DNA of 64,000 nt from Allobaculum mucilyticum (GCF_022701195.1 NZ_CP078089.1:1736001-1800000), one strand, 5' to 3'; shown: positions 1 through 8,558, numbered from the stretch's first letter. Notes: generated from the letters alone by a model not told the origin. Translations and numbers: made by a program.

Positions 1-61
1 CTTTTCAAAAGCTTGAGGTTTCAAAACCTCATTTTTGTTTAAAGGGGAACCTGGACTGTCA

Positions 62-1513
62 TTACTTTCCCTTGTCTTCTTTCTCGAACGGCTCCAATCT
101 AAAGGCTGGCCGATTCAATACGTACAGGACGCGATTTCTGAATCGCTTCCAGTTCGTGTATCCATTCGCGTTGTTCTTGATCTGTTTCACGAGTTTGTTT
201 CGATTTTCGATCATAGAAGAAGTCAGCCGGTGATCCTTCCTTCGAGCTTTTCCGTTCTTCTTGTCAACGACGTACTCCGTCTTGACGATCTCGAAAGAAT
301 TAACGATCTCCCTGAACCAGTTGACTACAGTCTGTCCGAATGCGTTAAGTTCCTTAACCTGGGACCGGTTAAGATCTGCGAGAATGACCTGCAGCCGATC
401 GGCGGCATCCACCTTTGTTCCATTTCTAAAGAACTCGCTCAGGGTATTTCGCATTTCATAGGCTTCCGTAAGATCATCGCTGATACTCAGCAGAAGCTCA
501 CGGAGCTCATACTCGTTTAACCACGTCTTGAAGTGGGCATTGTAGGTGCGTTCACCGTTCGGATCAAATACGTCTACCCAAATATCTTTCTTCTTCTTCG
601 AATATGGATCTGGATTTTTAATCCTCTTTTTTGCATTGGGCTTAATTCCGAGAAGGTGATTCTGGTGTTTCAGAAGGTAATATTCATCGGACCCTTTCAG
701 GGTGCCTTTCATCGTCCGGATGCGGACCTCAGTCAGTCGCCTGTTGAATTCCTGCATCACATGGAACCTGTCACAGGCATAGATCGCGTCTGGAAAGAAC
801 TTTTTACAGACAACCCTGTAAGTCTCGTACATATCCGCTGCAATAAACCGAACTTTTTGTCTCTCTTCCAGCGGGAAACTGCTGAAGAAGTCGATAAGAT
901 CCTGCTTTTTCCGGCTGGGAAGCAGATCAACAGCGGTCTGTGTGTCGTAGTCCAGAAGCATGCATACATAGACTGAGGTTCCCGACTTAAAGGAATAAGT
1001 CTCGTCAAGCTGCAGCACGCGGGGAAGCGTCGTCGCTTTGGGGATCTGGACATGATCGTCGAAGATGTGCTGAACAGTCGTAGGCGAGAGATTATAGCGC
1101 TTGGCAACTGATGTAAATGTTACGGCTGGGTCTCTCATTTCCTCGAGGACGCATACGACAGTAGAGACCGAGATCCTCTGCTTCTTGAAAACGAAGGGAT
1201 TAAATTCATACCAGGTACGATTACATACCGGACATTTATAGCGGCGGGCATGATAGTTAATCTGACAGCGGCAGTTATGAAGAATTGAATGAGTTATTGT
1301 TTTGTCCACGTAGTTACAGACATTCGGATGCTCATGTCCGCATCTTGGACAGGGTGGATAATCCGGTTTTAAAGTGACGTTGATAATGACTAAATCACCC
1401 AGATTGGTAGACGAAAGACTCTCGACGGCGTTCTGATCTAGTCCATAGAGCTCAAGAACGGAATTTTCGAGAGAAGTTATCGGTACATTACGGGTTTCTG
1501 CCTTCTTGCGCAT
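62..1513 (-). CDS. ISL3 family transposase (copy 1)
   Basis: This 483-residue DDE transposase would cut and join the ends of its element. An N-terminal zinc-ribbon with CPRCGH and CPVC pairs lies at about residues 55-100. A helix-turn-helix containing SVAKRYNLSPTTVQ follows, and then the catalytic core. Likely DDE residues are Asp in LQLDET, Asp in AADMYETY and Glu in SSMIENRNKLVKQ near the C-terminus. Length and domain order are normal for ISL3. The start is set by a strong GGAGGAAGGACT ribosome site directly before ATG. The 51-bp gap to the upstream DUF6431-like gene suggests co-transcription. The protein is identical to the one at 2599-4050, so this copy looks intact and recently duplicated. 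Confidence 0.93.
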   Translation of the reverse strand: MRKKAETRNVPITSLENSVLELYGLDQNAVESLSSTNLGDLVIINVTLKPDYPPCPRCGHEHPNVCNYVDKTITHSILHNCRCQINYHARRYKCPVCNRTWYEFNPFVFKKQRISVSTVVCVLEEMRDPAVTFTSVAKRYNLSPTTVQHIFDDHVQIPKATTLPRVLQLDETYSFKSGTSVYVCMLLDYDTQTAVDLLPSRKKQDLIDFFSSFPLEERQKVRFIAADMYETYRVVCKKFFPDAIYACDRFHVMQEFNRRLTEVRIRTMKGTLKGSDEYYLLKHQNHLLGIKPNAKKRIKNPDPYSKKKKDIWVDVFDPNGERTYNAHFKTWLNEYELRELLLSISDDLTEAYEMRNTLSEFFRNGTKVDAADRLQVILADLNRSQVKELNAFGQTVVNWFREIVNSFEIVKTEYVVDKKNGKARRKDHRLTSSMIENRNKLVKQIKNNANGYTNWKRFRNRVLYVLNRPAFRLEPFEKEDKGK

Positions 1514-1564
1514 AGTCCTTCCTCCTTAGTGATGGCAGATTCTCATAGGAGGAGAAATGACGCG

Positions 1565-2116
1565 TCACGTTATAGGTTGAAAAATCGAAAAATGCAGAAA
1601 TCCAGGAGAAATCATCAGGTAAGGACCGATTTTTACTGCGGAACATGTGAATAGATCGTTGAAAGTGCGCAGTCGTTTAAGAACGGCAGAAAAGCGCTTC
1701 TTCATCTGGTTTAGAAAGCGGTAGGCCGTCGATGCATCAACCAGTCCGTTGGACTGCTTGGAAACTGGCTTTCCACTGTTGTGAAGCTGAATGATTTCAG
1801 CAGCGGTGTCGCTGCAGATCTGGAAGCTGGGAATGACGAAAAGCGGCAGAACACGATGGGTTCTGCCGCAATGTGGGCAATGGACTCGGTGGATAGTGAG
1901 GCTTACTACGGTTTGTGCCGATTGGATCTTAACACTTCGGTTGCATGTGTCATGGCGGTACAGCCGATGTCCGCAATCAGGGCAGACAGGATGACCAGCC
2001 ATAAAATGATCGTAGTCCTGGTTGTATTCAGACTGAAGGTGATGTTGGATAGCAGTCGGATCCGAATCTGTATTCTTAAGGAGATCGTTGTTAAGGGGAT
2101 GTCCGATTGTTATCAT
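1565..2116 (-). CDS. DUF6431-like zinc-ribbon protein, element accessory (copy 1)
   Basis: This 183-residue protein lies just upstream of the ISL3 transposase and reads in the same direction. CPDCGH at about residue 46 and CPHCGRTH at about residue 80 form a probable zinc ribbon. A Pro/Phe-rich segment (LPLFVIPSFQ) and a helical C-terminal half follow. The pattern resembles the DUF6431 family, whose members resemble the N-terminal DNA-recognition part of transposases. A role in recognising element ends or regulating transposition is inference. It is nearly identical to the copy at 4102-4653; the differences cluster in the first 30 residues. The ATG is preceded by AAAGG at about 9 nt. Confidence 0.7.
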   Translation of the reverse strand: MITIGHPLNNDLLKNTDSDPTAIQHHLQSEYNQDYDHFMAGHPVCPDCGHRLYRHDTCNRSVKIQSAQTVVSLTIHRVHCPHCGRTHRVLPLFVIPSFQICSDTAAEIIQLHNSGKPVSKQSNGLVDASTAYRFLNQMKKRFSAVLKRLRTFNDLFTCSAVKIGPYLMISPGFLHFSIFQPIT

Positions 2117-2135
2117 ATAGATGCCTTTCTGGGCA

Positions 2136-2186
2136 GGACGAAACCTTTTGAGTGGCCAACTTCAAATGGGGTTTCGTCCTTTTTTT
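2136..2186 (+). terminator. Terminator-like hairpin in ISL3 copy 1
   Basis: A 10-bp perfect stem (2136-2145 with 2170-2179) is followed by seven T residues on the plus strand. It sits just upstream of the minus-strand DUF6431-like gene, so it would stop plus-strand transcription running antisense through the element. The same structure occurs in copy 2 at 4673-4723. Confidence 0.7.
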
Positions 2187-2276
2187 ACGCTTTGTTACTC
2201 CTAACTGTATTTCGTGCGGAAAGCTCTTTCAATACCCATAAGTCTCAGAGAGGCGAAAACCTCAAGAAAATGGATA

Positions 2277-2354
2277 GGGGGGGAGGTGTCAGCTTCCAGG
2301 GGGCATGGTCCGAGCTATGTCTAATGCCCCACTTCAGCTGACACCTCCCCCCCC
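2277..2354. repeat. Long GC-rich inverted repeat in ISL3 copy 1
   Basis: Arms at 2277-2294 and 2336-2354 are perfect inverted repeats about 18 bp long, ending in runs of seven G and eight C. Inside them is a second dyad (ggggcat with atgcccc) that extends the hairpin. There is no T-tract, so it is not a standard terminator. It lies between the DUF6431-like gene and the right end of the element and recurs at 4814-4889. Confidence 0.75.
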
Positions 2355-2451
2355 AGCCTCACGAAGCTTTAAAGGTCGCCTTAGTCTCTTGAGGTTCGCA
2401 CCTCAGAAAACTTTATAGGTCTGTGCCCACCTCAAGAAATTTTAGATTGTC

Positions 2452-2516
2452 AAGAAGAGAAACCTCTTCTTCCGCTTTTTGAGGCGCTCTAAATTTTGTG
2501 GCGCTCTAAATTTTGT
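2452..2516. repeat. Junction between the two ISL3 copies: hairpin plus 17-bp tandem repeat
   Basis: The spacer begins with a perfect 8-bp palindrome (aagaagag, 4-nt loop, cttcttct-type arm) at 2452-2471. A 17-bp sequence at 2483-2499 is then repeated exactly at 2500-2516. The second of these is the outer tip of the left terminus of copy 2, so the first looks like the stub of another left end. Confidence 0.7.
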
Positions 2517-2598
2517 TGAGGTTTTGATACCTACGAGCTTTTCAAAAGCTTGAGGTTTCAAAACCTCATTTTTGTTTAAAGGGGAACCTGGACTGTCA

Positions 2599-4050
2599 TT
2601 ACTTTCCCTTGTCTTCTTTCTCGAACGGCTCCAATCTAAAGGCTGGCCGATTCAATACGTACAGGACGCGATTTCTGAATCGCTTCCAGTTCGTGTATCC
2701 ATTCGCGTTGTTCTTGATCTGTTTCACGAGTTTGTTTCGATTTTCGATCATAGAAGAAGTCAGCCGGTGATCCTTCCTTCGAGCTTTTCCGTTCTTCTTG
2801 TCAACGACGTACTCCGTCTTGACGATCTCGAAAGAATTAACGATCTCCCTGAACCAGTTGACTACAGTCTGTCCGAATGCGTTAAGTTCCTTAACCTGGG
2901 ACCGGTTAAGATCTGCGAGAATGACCTGCAGCCGATCGGCGGCATCCACCTTTGTTCCATTTCTAAAGAACTCGCTCAGGGTATTTCGCATTTCATAGGC
3001 TTCCGTAAGATCATCGCTGATACTCAGCAGAAGCTCACGGAGCTCATACTCGTTTAACCACGTCTTGAAGTGGGCATTGTAGGTGCGTTCACCGTTCGGA
3101 TCAAATACGTCTACCCAAATATCTTTCTTCTTCTTCGAATATGGATCTGGATTTTTAATCCTCTTTTTTGCATTGGGCTTAATTCCGAGAAGGTGATTCT
3201 GGTGTTTCAGAAGGTAATATTCATCGGACCCTTTCAGGGTGCCTTTCATCGTCCGGATGCGGACCTCAGTCAGTCGCCTGTTGAATTCCTGCATCACATG
3301 GAACCTGTCACAGGCATAGATCGCGTCTGGAAAGAACTTTTTACAGACAACCCTGTAAGTCTCGTACATATCCGCTGCAATAAACCGAACTTTTTGTCTC
3401 TCTTCCAGCGGGAAACTGCTGAAGAAGTCGATAAGATCCTGCTTTTTCCGGCTGGGAAGCAGATCAACAGCGGTCTGTGTGTCGTAGTCCAGAAGCATGC
3501 ATACATAGACTGAGGTTCCCGACTTAAAGGAATAAGTCTCGTCAAGCTGCAGCACGCGGGGAAGCGTCGTCGCTTTGGGGATCTGGACATGATCGTCGAA
3601 GATGTGCTGAACAGTCGTAGGCGAGAGATTATAGCGCTTGGCAACTGATGTAAATGTTACGGCTGGGTCTCTCATTTCCTCGAGGACGCATACGACAGTA
3701 GAGACCGAGATCCTCTGCTTCTTGAAAACGAAGGGATTAAATTCATACCAGGTACGATTACATACCGGACATTTATAGCGGCGGGCATGATAGTTAATCT
3801 GACAGCGGCAGTTATGAAGAATTGAATGAGTTATTGTTTTGTCCACGTAGTTACAGACATTCGGATGCTCATGTCCGCATCTTGGACAGGGTGGATAATC
3901 CGGTTTTAAAGTGACGTTGATAATGACTAAATCACCCAGATTGGTAGACGAAAGACTCTCGACGGCGTTCTGATCTAGTCCATAGAGCTCAAGAACGGAA
4001 TTTTCGAGAGAAGTTATCGGTACATTACGGGTTTCTGCCTTCTTGCGCAT
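2599..4050 (-). CDS. ISL3 family transposase (copy 2)
   Basis: This 483-residue protein is identical in sequence to the one at 62-1513. It has the N-terminal zinc ribbon, ISL3 helix-turn-helix, and a DDE core with Asp (LQLDET), Asp (AADMYETY) and C-terminal Glu (SSMIENRNK). Being identical at protein level to its neighbour, it is probably functional and part of a very recent duplication. It has the same GGAGGAAGGACT-ATG start and the same 51-bp spacing to the accessory gene. Confidence 0.93.
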   Translation of the reverse strand: MRKKAETRNVPITSLENSVLELYGLDQNAVESLSSTNLGDLVIINVTLKPDYPPCPRCGHEHPNVCNYVDKTITHSILHNCRCQINYHARRYKCPVCNRTWYEFNPFVFKKQRISVSTVVCVLEEMRDPAVTFTSVAKRYNLSPTTVQHIFDDHVQIPKATTLPRVLQLDETYSFKSGTSVYVCMLLDYDTQTAVDLLPSRKKQDLIDFFSSFPLEERQKVRFIAADMYETYRVVCKKFFPDAIYACDRFHVMQEFNRRLTEVRIRTMKGTLKGSDEYYLLKHQNHLLGIKPNAKKRIKNPDPYSKKKKDIWVDVFDPNGERTYNAHFKTWLNEYELRELLLSISDDLTEAYEMRNTLSEFFRNGTKVDAADRLQVILADLNRSQVKELNAFGQTVVNWFREIVNSFEIVKTEYVVDKKNGKARRKDHRLTSSMIENRNKLVKQIKNNANGYTNWKRFRNRVLYVLNRPAFRLEPFEKEDKGK

Positions 4051-4101
4051 AGTCCTTCCTCCTTAGTGATGGCAGATTCTCATAGGAGGAGAAATGACGC
4101 G

Positions 4102-4653
4102 TCACGTTATAGGTTGAAAAATCGAAAAATGCAGAAATCCAGGAGAAATCATCAGGTAAGGACCGATTTTTACTGCGGAACATGTGAATAGATCGTTGAA
4201 AGTGCGCAGTCGTTTAAGAACGGCAGAAAAGCGCTTCTTCATCTGGTTTAGAAAGCGGTAGGCCGTCGATGCATCAACCAGTCCGTTGGACTGCTTGGAA
4301 ACTGGCTTTCCACTGTTGTGAAGCTGAATGATTTCAGCAGCGGTGTCGCTGCAGATCTGGAAGCTGGGAATGACGAAAAGCGGCAGAACACGATGGGTTC
4401 TGCCGCAATGTGGGCAATGGACTCGGTGGATAGTGAGGCTTACTACGGTTTGTGCCGATTGGATCTTAACACTTCGGTTGCATGTGTCATGGCGGTACAG
4501 TCGATGTCCGCAATCAGGGCAGACAGGATGACCAGCCATAAAATGATCGTAGTCCTGGTTGTATTCAGACTGAAGGTGATATTGGATAGCAGTCGAATCC
4601 AAATCTGTATTCTTAAGGAGATCGTTGTTAAGGGCCTGCCCTATTGTTATCAT
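4102..4653 (-). CDS. DUF6431-like zinc-ribbon protein, element accessory (copy 2)
   Basis: This 183-residue partner of the second ISL3 transposase has the CPDCGH and CPHCGRTH cysteine pairs of a zinc ribbon and a helical C-terminal half. It differs from copy 1 only near the N-terminus (for example IGQAL against IGHPL, and DLDSTAIQYH against DSDPTAIQHH). The rest is identical. Function is unproven; DNA binding for the element is the best inference. Confidence 0.7.
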   Translation of the reverse strand: MITIGQALNNDLLKNTDLDSTAIQYHLQSEYNQDYDHFMAGHPVCPDCGHRLYRHDTCNRSVKIQSAQTVVSLTIHRVHCPHCGRTHRVLPLFVIPSFQICSDTAAEIIQLHNSGKPVSKQSNGLVDASTAYRFLNQMKKRFSAVLKRLRTFNDLFTCSAVKIGPYLMISPGFLHFSIFQPIT

Positions 4654-4672
4654 ATAGATGCCTTTCTGGGCA

Positions 4673-4723
4673 GGACGAAACCTTTTGAGTGGCCAACTTC
4701 AAATGGGGTTTCGTCCTTTTTTT
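4673..4723 (+). terminator. Terminator-like hairpin in ISL3 copy 2
   Basis: Exact counterpart of 2136-2186: a 10-bp stem and a T-run on the plus strand, just upstream of the minus-strand DUF6431-like gene. Confidence 0.7.
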
Positions 4724-4813
4724 ACGCTTTGTTACTCCTAACTGTATTTCGTGCGGAAAGCTCTTTCAATACCCATAAGTCTCAGAGAGGCGAAAACCTC
4801 AAGAAAATGGATA

Positions 4814-4889
4814 GGGGGGGAGGTGTCAGCTTCCAGGGGGCATGGTCCGAGCTATGTCTAATGCCCCCTTCAGCTGACACCTCCCCCCC
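4814..4889. repeat. Long GC-rich inverted repeat in ISL3 copy 2
   Basis: Arms 4814-4831 and 4872-4889 are the counterpart of 2277-2354. The C/G tract and loop are slightly shorter, which accounts for the two-base length difference between the copies. Confidence 0.75.
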
Positions 4890-5092
4890 AGCCTCACGAA
4901 GCTTTAAAGGTCGCCTTAGTCTCTTGAGGTTCGCACCTCAGAAAACTTTATAGGCCTGTGCCCACCTCAAGAAATTTTAGATTGTCCTTTTTGATTGCCT
5001 GCTCCATGTGCAGATCTGCTATCATGAACGGGAATAAGAGAATCATTTGAAAGGATGAAGAATCATCCGGAAAGGGATCAGAAGAAATCAGT

Positions 5093-5770
5093 ATGGAAAG
5101 CTATAAAAAGGAGTTTATTGATTTTATGGCGGACTGCGGGGTTCTCAAATTTGGAACGTTTACCCTGAAGTCCGGACGCATCTCGCCGTTTTTCATGAAC
5201 GCAGGCGGCTATGATAACGGCCGTCAGCTGCGCAGACTCGGCGAATTCTATGCAAAAGCCATTCATGACCGCTACGGAGATGATTTCGACGTACTGTTTG
5301 GACCGGCGTACAAAGGAATCCCTCTTGCGGTAGTTACCGCTGAAGCGTTCTATGACCTGTATGGCAAAGAAGTCCGCTACTGCAGCGACCGCAAGGAAGA
5401 AAAAGACCATGGAGCCGATAAAGGAAGCTTCCTGGGAACGAAGCTGAAAGACGGCGACCGTGTCATCATGATCGAAGATGTCACAACTTCTGGTAAATCC
5501 ATGGAAGAGACCGTTCCAAAAGTCCGCAATGCGGCAGATGTAGAAATCGTCGGACTGATGGTTTCCCTCGACCGTGCAGAAAAAGGCAAAGGCGAAAATT
5601 CCGCTCTTGAAGAAGTGGCCCAGACTTACGGATTCCCGACAGGAGCAATCGTTTCCATGCCTGAAGTCGTCGAATATCTGAGCAAAGAAGGCCGTCTCAG
5701 CCCGGAAATGATCGAGCAGATTCGTGCTTACTACCGTCAGTACGGCGCAATCAACAATCCTCTTCGCTAA
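5093..5770 (+). CDS. pyrE: Orotate phosphoribosyltransferase
   Basis: Joins orotate to PRPP to give orotidine 5'-monophosphate in pyrimidine synthesis. The 225-residue length is normal. The PRPP-binding signature is VIMIEDVTTSGKSMEE at about residue 124. The N-terminal LKSGRISPFFMNAG segment and FGPAYKGIPLA are typical of bacterial PyrE. The start ATG follows a GAAGAAATCAGT ribosome site. A perfect 6-bp hairpin with a 4-nt loop lies in the leader at 5053-5068. No other pyr genes are adjacent: an ISL3 element ends about 106 bp upstream and a terminator follows. The gene therefore stands alone here, and its promoter must lie within the short gap or in the IS end. Confidence 0.95.
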   Translation: MESYKKEFIDFMADCGVLKFGTFTLKSGRISPFFMNAGGYDNGRQLRRLGEFYAKAIHDRYGDDFDVLFGPAYKGIPLAVVTAEAFYDLYGKEVRYCSDRKEEKDHGADKGSFLGTKLKDGDRVIMIEDVTTSGKSMEETVPKVRNAADVEIVGLMVSLDRAEKGKGENSALEEVAQTYGFPTGAIVSMPEVVEYLSKEGRLSPEMIEQIRAYYRQYGAINNPLR

Positions 5771-5827
5771 AGATCTGTATCGCAGGAGTGCAGAAGGAAT
5801 AGCACAGAGGCAAGGAGTAATGAACAT

Positions 5828-5863
5828 AAAGCCTGTTTTTCGATTAGAAGAGCAGGCTTTTTT
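5828..5863 (+). terminator. Rho-independent terminator after pyrE
   Basis: Arms 5828-5835 and 5853-5860 form an 8-bp perfect stem, with a continuous T-run on the 3' side, about 60 bp after the pyrE stop. Confidence 0.85.
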
Positions 5864-6058
5864 CATATCTTGATCAGACGATATTCATGTACAGAAAACT
5901 ATGGCCAGATTTGCGCTGAACCGGAGCGGATTACCGATATAATGAAAGAAAGAACATCGGCATCCAGCCTGCATGAAGAATTCAACGTACACAACTCACA
6001 CTCTGCCAGTAATAAGCGGCAGATCATAATGAGCAGATGCTGGATGCGGGAGGGAAGT

Positions 6059-6670
6059 ATGAGCGCTAGAGTTATTACCATTTCCCGTGAATTCGGTTCT
6101 GGCGGACGCACAATCGGCCGTCTGGTCGCAGCGGAGCTGGGCTATGAGTTCTATGACTGGAACCTGGTGGAGAAAATTGCCGCACAGAGCGGATTTGCTC
6201 CGGATTTTATTGAAGCCAACGGAGAGGAACAGGATCGCTTCATGTCGATGCTGGCCAGCTCGTCCTACAGTTTCAACCTCAACGAACAGCTGTTCGAAGC
6301 ACAGACCCGTGTCATTCTGGATCTGGCAGCCAAAGGAAACTGCGTAATCGTTGGACGCTGTGCAGATTTCCTGCTGCGCAATGAACCCAATGTCCTGTCC
6401 TGCTTTATCTTTGCGGATGAGGAAAGCCGCAAAAAGAGAATTCTTGAAGAGTACGGACAGACGTCTGTCAGCATTGACAAGCGTCTTCGTGACAAGGACC
6501 GCCGCCGTAAAGCACATTACCAGTACTTCACCGGACGCAAATGGGGCAGATCGTTCTTCTATGATCTGTGCCTTGATACCGGCCGCCTGCCTCTTGAAGC
6601 CTGTGCCAAACTGATTGTTGATGCCGCAAGAGCACTTGGTCCGGGCGTACGTCATACCGGCGAAGACTAA
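6059..6670 (+). CDS. Cytidylate kinase-like family protein
   Basis: This 203-residue P-loop nucleotide kinase-like protein opens with ITISREFGSGGRTIGRLVAAELG, the variant Walker A of the cytidylate-kinase-like family. This is not the main Cmk. Asp/Trp (YDWNLVEKIA) and Arg-rich segments (KRLRDKDRRRKAHYQYFTGRKWG) are typical of the family lid region. The start is chosen at 6059 because GGGAGGGAAGT precedes that ATG; a longer frame back to 5870 has no ribosome site. The substrate is unknown. The gene stands alone between terminators. Confidence 0.85.
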   Translation: MSARVITISREFGSGGRTIGRLVAAELGYEFYDWNLVEKIAAQSGFAPDFIEANGEEQDRFMSMLASSSYSFNLNEQLFEAQTRVILDLAAKGNCVIVGRCADFLLRNEPNVLSCFIFADEESRKKRILEEYGQTSVSIDKRLRDKDRRRKAHYQYFTGRKWGRSFFYDLCLDTGRLPLEACAKLIVDAARALGPGVRHTGED

Positions 6671-6731
6671 GTCCAAAAACCTGAAACGAAAGTCTAAGGA
6701 CGCAATAACTGAAATAACCGAAACAACTAAA

Positions 6732-6777
6732 AAACAAGAACCCTGGCTCATCAAACACTGAGCCAGGGTTCTTGTTT
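6732..6777. terminator. Bidirectional terminator
   Basis: A perfect 19-bp inverted repeat (6732-6750 with 6759-6777) has T-rich tails on both strands. It serves the kinase-like gene on the plus strand and the MFS gene on the minus strand. Confidence 0.9.
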
Positions 6778-6824
6778 CAGAAGAGGAACCGGATCGAAGA
6801 TCCGAAGATGTATATCATTTTCGA

Positions 6825-8258
6825 TCAGTCATTTTTCTTCGTCGCTTCAACGGCTTTCGGGAAAATCGGACGGAAGACGAAGACGGACAGAAGCAGAGCG
6901 ATCAGAGCTGCAGCGCAGGAGATCAGAAGCGTTGTATCAATGCCCTGAGTCATGCCAGCCGCTCCAGGATTAGCGGTAACGAGGCTGTTGTAAGCGATCG
7001 AGAAGATCGAGGAAGCCAGAACGCCGGACAGAGAAATAATGAATCCGACAAGAGATGTACCGATACCCATGTCTTTTGGTTTAAGAAGCATCTGTGCTGC
7101 AGGAGTTGCCGATACAGTACGGAAGGAATCTGCAAGACCGGTGAATGCCAGAATCAGGAAGACAAACCAGACAGGCATATGTTCACCGATAAAGATCAGG
7201 CAGAATGTCGAAACGGCAATCAGAGTTGTCGCGATCGCAAAAGATTTCCAGTAGTTGGACAGTTTCTTTGCAACCCAGGCACCACAGAAGCCAGGAGTAA
7301 CAACAGAGATGATGACACGCGGAAGAGTAACCGTACCGCTGATGGAAGCCGGCTGGTGCATCAGCTGCTGAATAGCCTGCGGAACGTAGGCATTAATCGC
7401 AGTCAGATAAACGGCACTCAGACCGCAGATGAGCAGAACAACAACATACGCTTTGTTGCGGAACAGCTGAAGCGGGATCAGAGGAGAAGCTGCTTTTTTC
7501 TCTGCATAAATTAGAGCGATCAGAGAAATGAAAGTTGCTGCCATGCAGAGCAGTTCAAACCAGGAACCCCAGCCAAGAACTGGTCCGTAGTTGAGCCAGA
7601 AGACCAGAGCAAACAGGCAGATTCCCAGAAGAATGATGCCGATCCAGTCCATTTTATTGCCGGGATGAAGTTCAGCATCCGGCAGATATTTCCAGATGAA
7701 CCAGATACCAGGAGCCAGGAAGACAACCGGGAAGGCGCTGGCCAGAGACATCATGCCGTGGTCAAGCAGCCATCCTGCTCCCCAGGAACCGACGAAGCTT
7801 CCGATTGCCAGAGCGGCGGACAGATAACCGACATATTTTGGAAGCTGTTTTGCATCGTAGATCTCATGGACGGCGATGAACGGCACTGAAGCGAAGGCAC
7901 CCTGGCAGGCCGACAGAATCGAACGGACCAGAAGATACATCGACAGGTTCAGCGGGAAGGCCAGAAGAATACCGCACAGGCAGTTGATCAGACCAAACCA
8001 GAGAACCAGTTTTTTCGTTCCCATGATATCCATCAGCGATCCGCCGATTGGTGTCATCAGACACAGGGCCGCTGAGGTCAGAGACGTAACAAGAGAGAAT
8101 GAATCCATGCCGCCGATACTCTCAAGAACCGGTCCCTGAATGTTAGCCAGAGACAGTCCAAAGGCGGCTATGGCAACCGCAAGAAGCAGACAGCCGGTAA
8201 AAGCCATGGTCTGATTCACTTTTACTGGTGCACTTTGCGGAGCTGCAGAATTAGACAT
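6825..8258 (-). CDS. MFS transporter, DHA2-like drug/solute exporter
   Basis: This 477-residue integral membrane protein has about 12-14 hydrophobic helices. An MFS motif A-like loop (GGSLMDIMGTKKLV) lies between helices 2 and 3, and a charged central loop between the halves. The family uses proton-coupled antiport or uniport; the substrate cannot be read from sequence. The start is taken at MSNSAAPQ because AAAGGGG lies about 6 nt before it; an in-frame ATG seven codons upstream lacks a site. The gene is transcribed alone and ends at the bidirectional terminator. Confidence 0.85.
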   Translation of the reverse strand: MSNSAAPQSAPVKVNQTMAFTGCLLLAVAIAAFGLSLANIQGPVLESIGGMDSFSLVTSLTSAALCLMTPIGGSLMDIMGTKKLVLWFGLINCLCGILLAFPLNLSMYLLVRSILSACQGAFASVPFIAVHEIYDAKQLPKYVGYLSAALAIGSFVGSWGAGWLLDHGMMSLASAFPVVFLAPGIWFIWKYLPDAELHPGNKMDWIGIILLGICLFALVFWLNYGPVLGWGSWFELLCMAATFISLIALIYAEKKAASPLIPLQLFRNKAYVVVLLICGLSAVYLTAINAYVPQAIQQLMHQPASISGTVTLPRVIISVVTPGFCGAWVAKKLSNYWKSFAIATTLIAVSTFCLIFIGEHMPVWFVFLILAFTGLADSFRTVSATPAAQMLLKPKDMGIGTSLVGFIISLSGVLASSIFSIAYNSLVTANPGAAGMTQGIDTTLLISCAAALIALLLSVFVFRPIFPKAVEATKKND

Positions 8259-8427
8259 ATATACCCCTTTCTTTCCCATTCTTTTTACACTTTCCTAACA
8301 TCTTCACGGTCTCATATTACCAACATTTTCGGACACTGATGTTCGACAGACTCAGATAAAAATCGAATAGAAAAGATGATTTTTACGGGCATTCAGCTTG
8401 CAAATGCCTCTTTAAAGCGCAGAAAAA

Positions 8428-8465
8428 GCCGCGGCCAGTTCCGGCATACCGGATCCAGCTGCGGC
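8428..8465 (-). terminator. Terminator of the M32 carboxypeptidase gene
   Basis: A GC-rich stem (gccgc and gcggc arms with an internal tccgg/ccgga dyad) is followed on the minus strand by a T-rich run, about 95 bp past the stop. The rest of 8259-8558 shows no gene. Confidence 0.75.
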
Positions 8466-8558
8466 TTCTTTCTTTATATATTCTTTATGTCTTTTTACAG
8501 CGCCTTACGCATCTTTCTGGATGAACTGTCTGAACGATCTGCGGACTGTTCAGAGCGA

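Larger units (their letters stand above)
1..2451 (-). mobile_element. ISL3-type insertion element, copy 1 (left end outside window)
   Basis: This copy carries an ISL3 transposase and a DUF6431-like gene, both on the minus strand, and matches 2538-4986 almost base for base. Its right terminus (2429-2451) is the imperfect inverted partner of the left terminus seen for copy 2 at 2500-2522, with about 18 of 23 positions matching. By the 2537-bp offset its own left terminus should begin about 38 bp before the window. It also contains a terminator-like hairpin (2136-2186) and a long GC-rich palindrome (2277-2354). No target duplication could be identified. Confidence 0.8.
2500..4986 (-). mobile_element. 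ISL3-type insertion element, copy 2 (complete)
   Basis: Complete element of about 2487 bp. Imperfect 23-bp terminal inverted repeats lie at 2500-2522 and 4964-4986, matching at about 18 of 23 positions. It contains transposase 2599-4050 and the DUF6431-like gene 4102-4653, both minus strand. The right end lies about 106 bp upstream of the pyrE start, so it replaces or displaces the native pyrE upstream region. No convincing target duplication was seen. Confidence 0.82.

Noticed and set aside
1-4986. Repeat-rich start of the window as a CRISPR array
   Set aside because: The repeats are two whole insertion elements and their ends. There are no short regularly spaced repeats with unique spacers.
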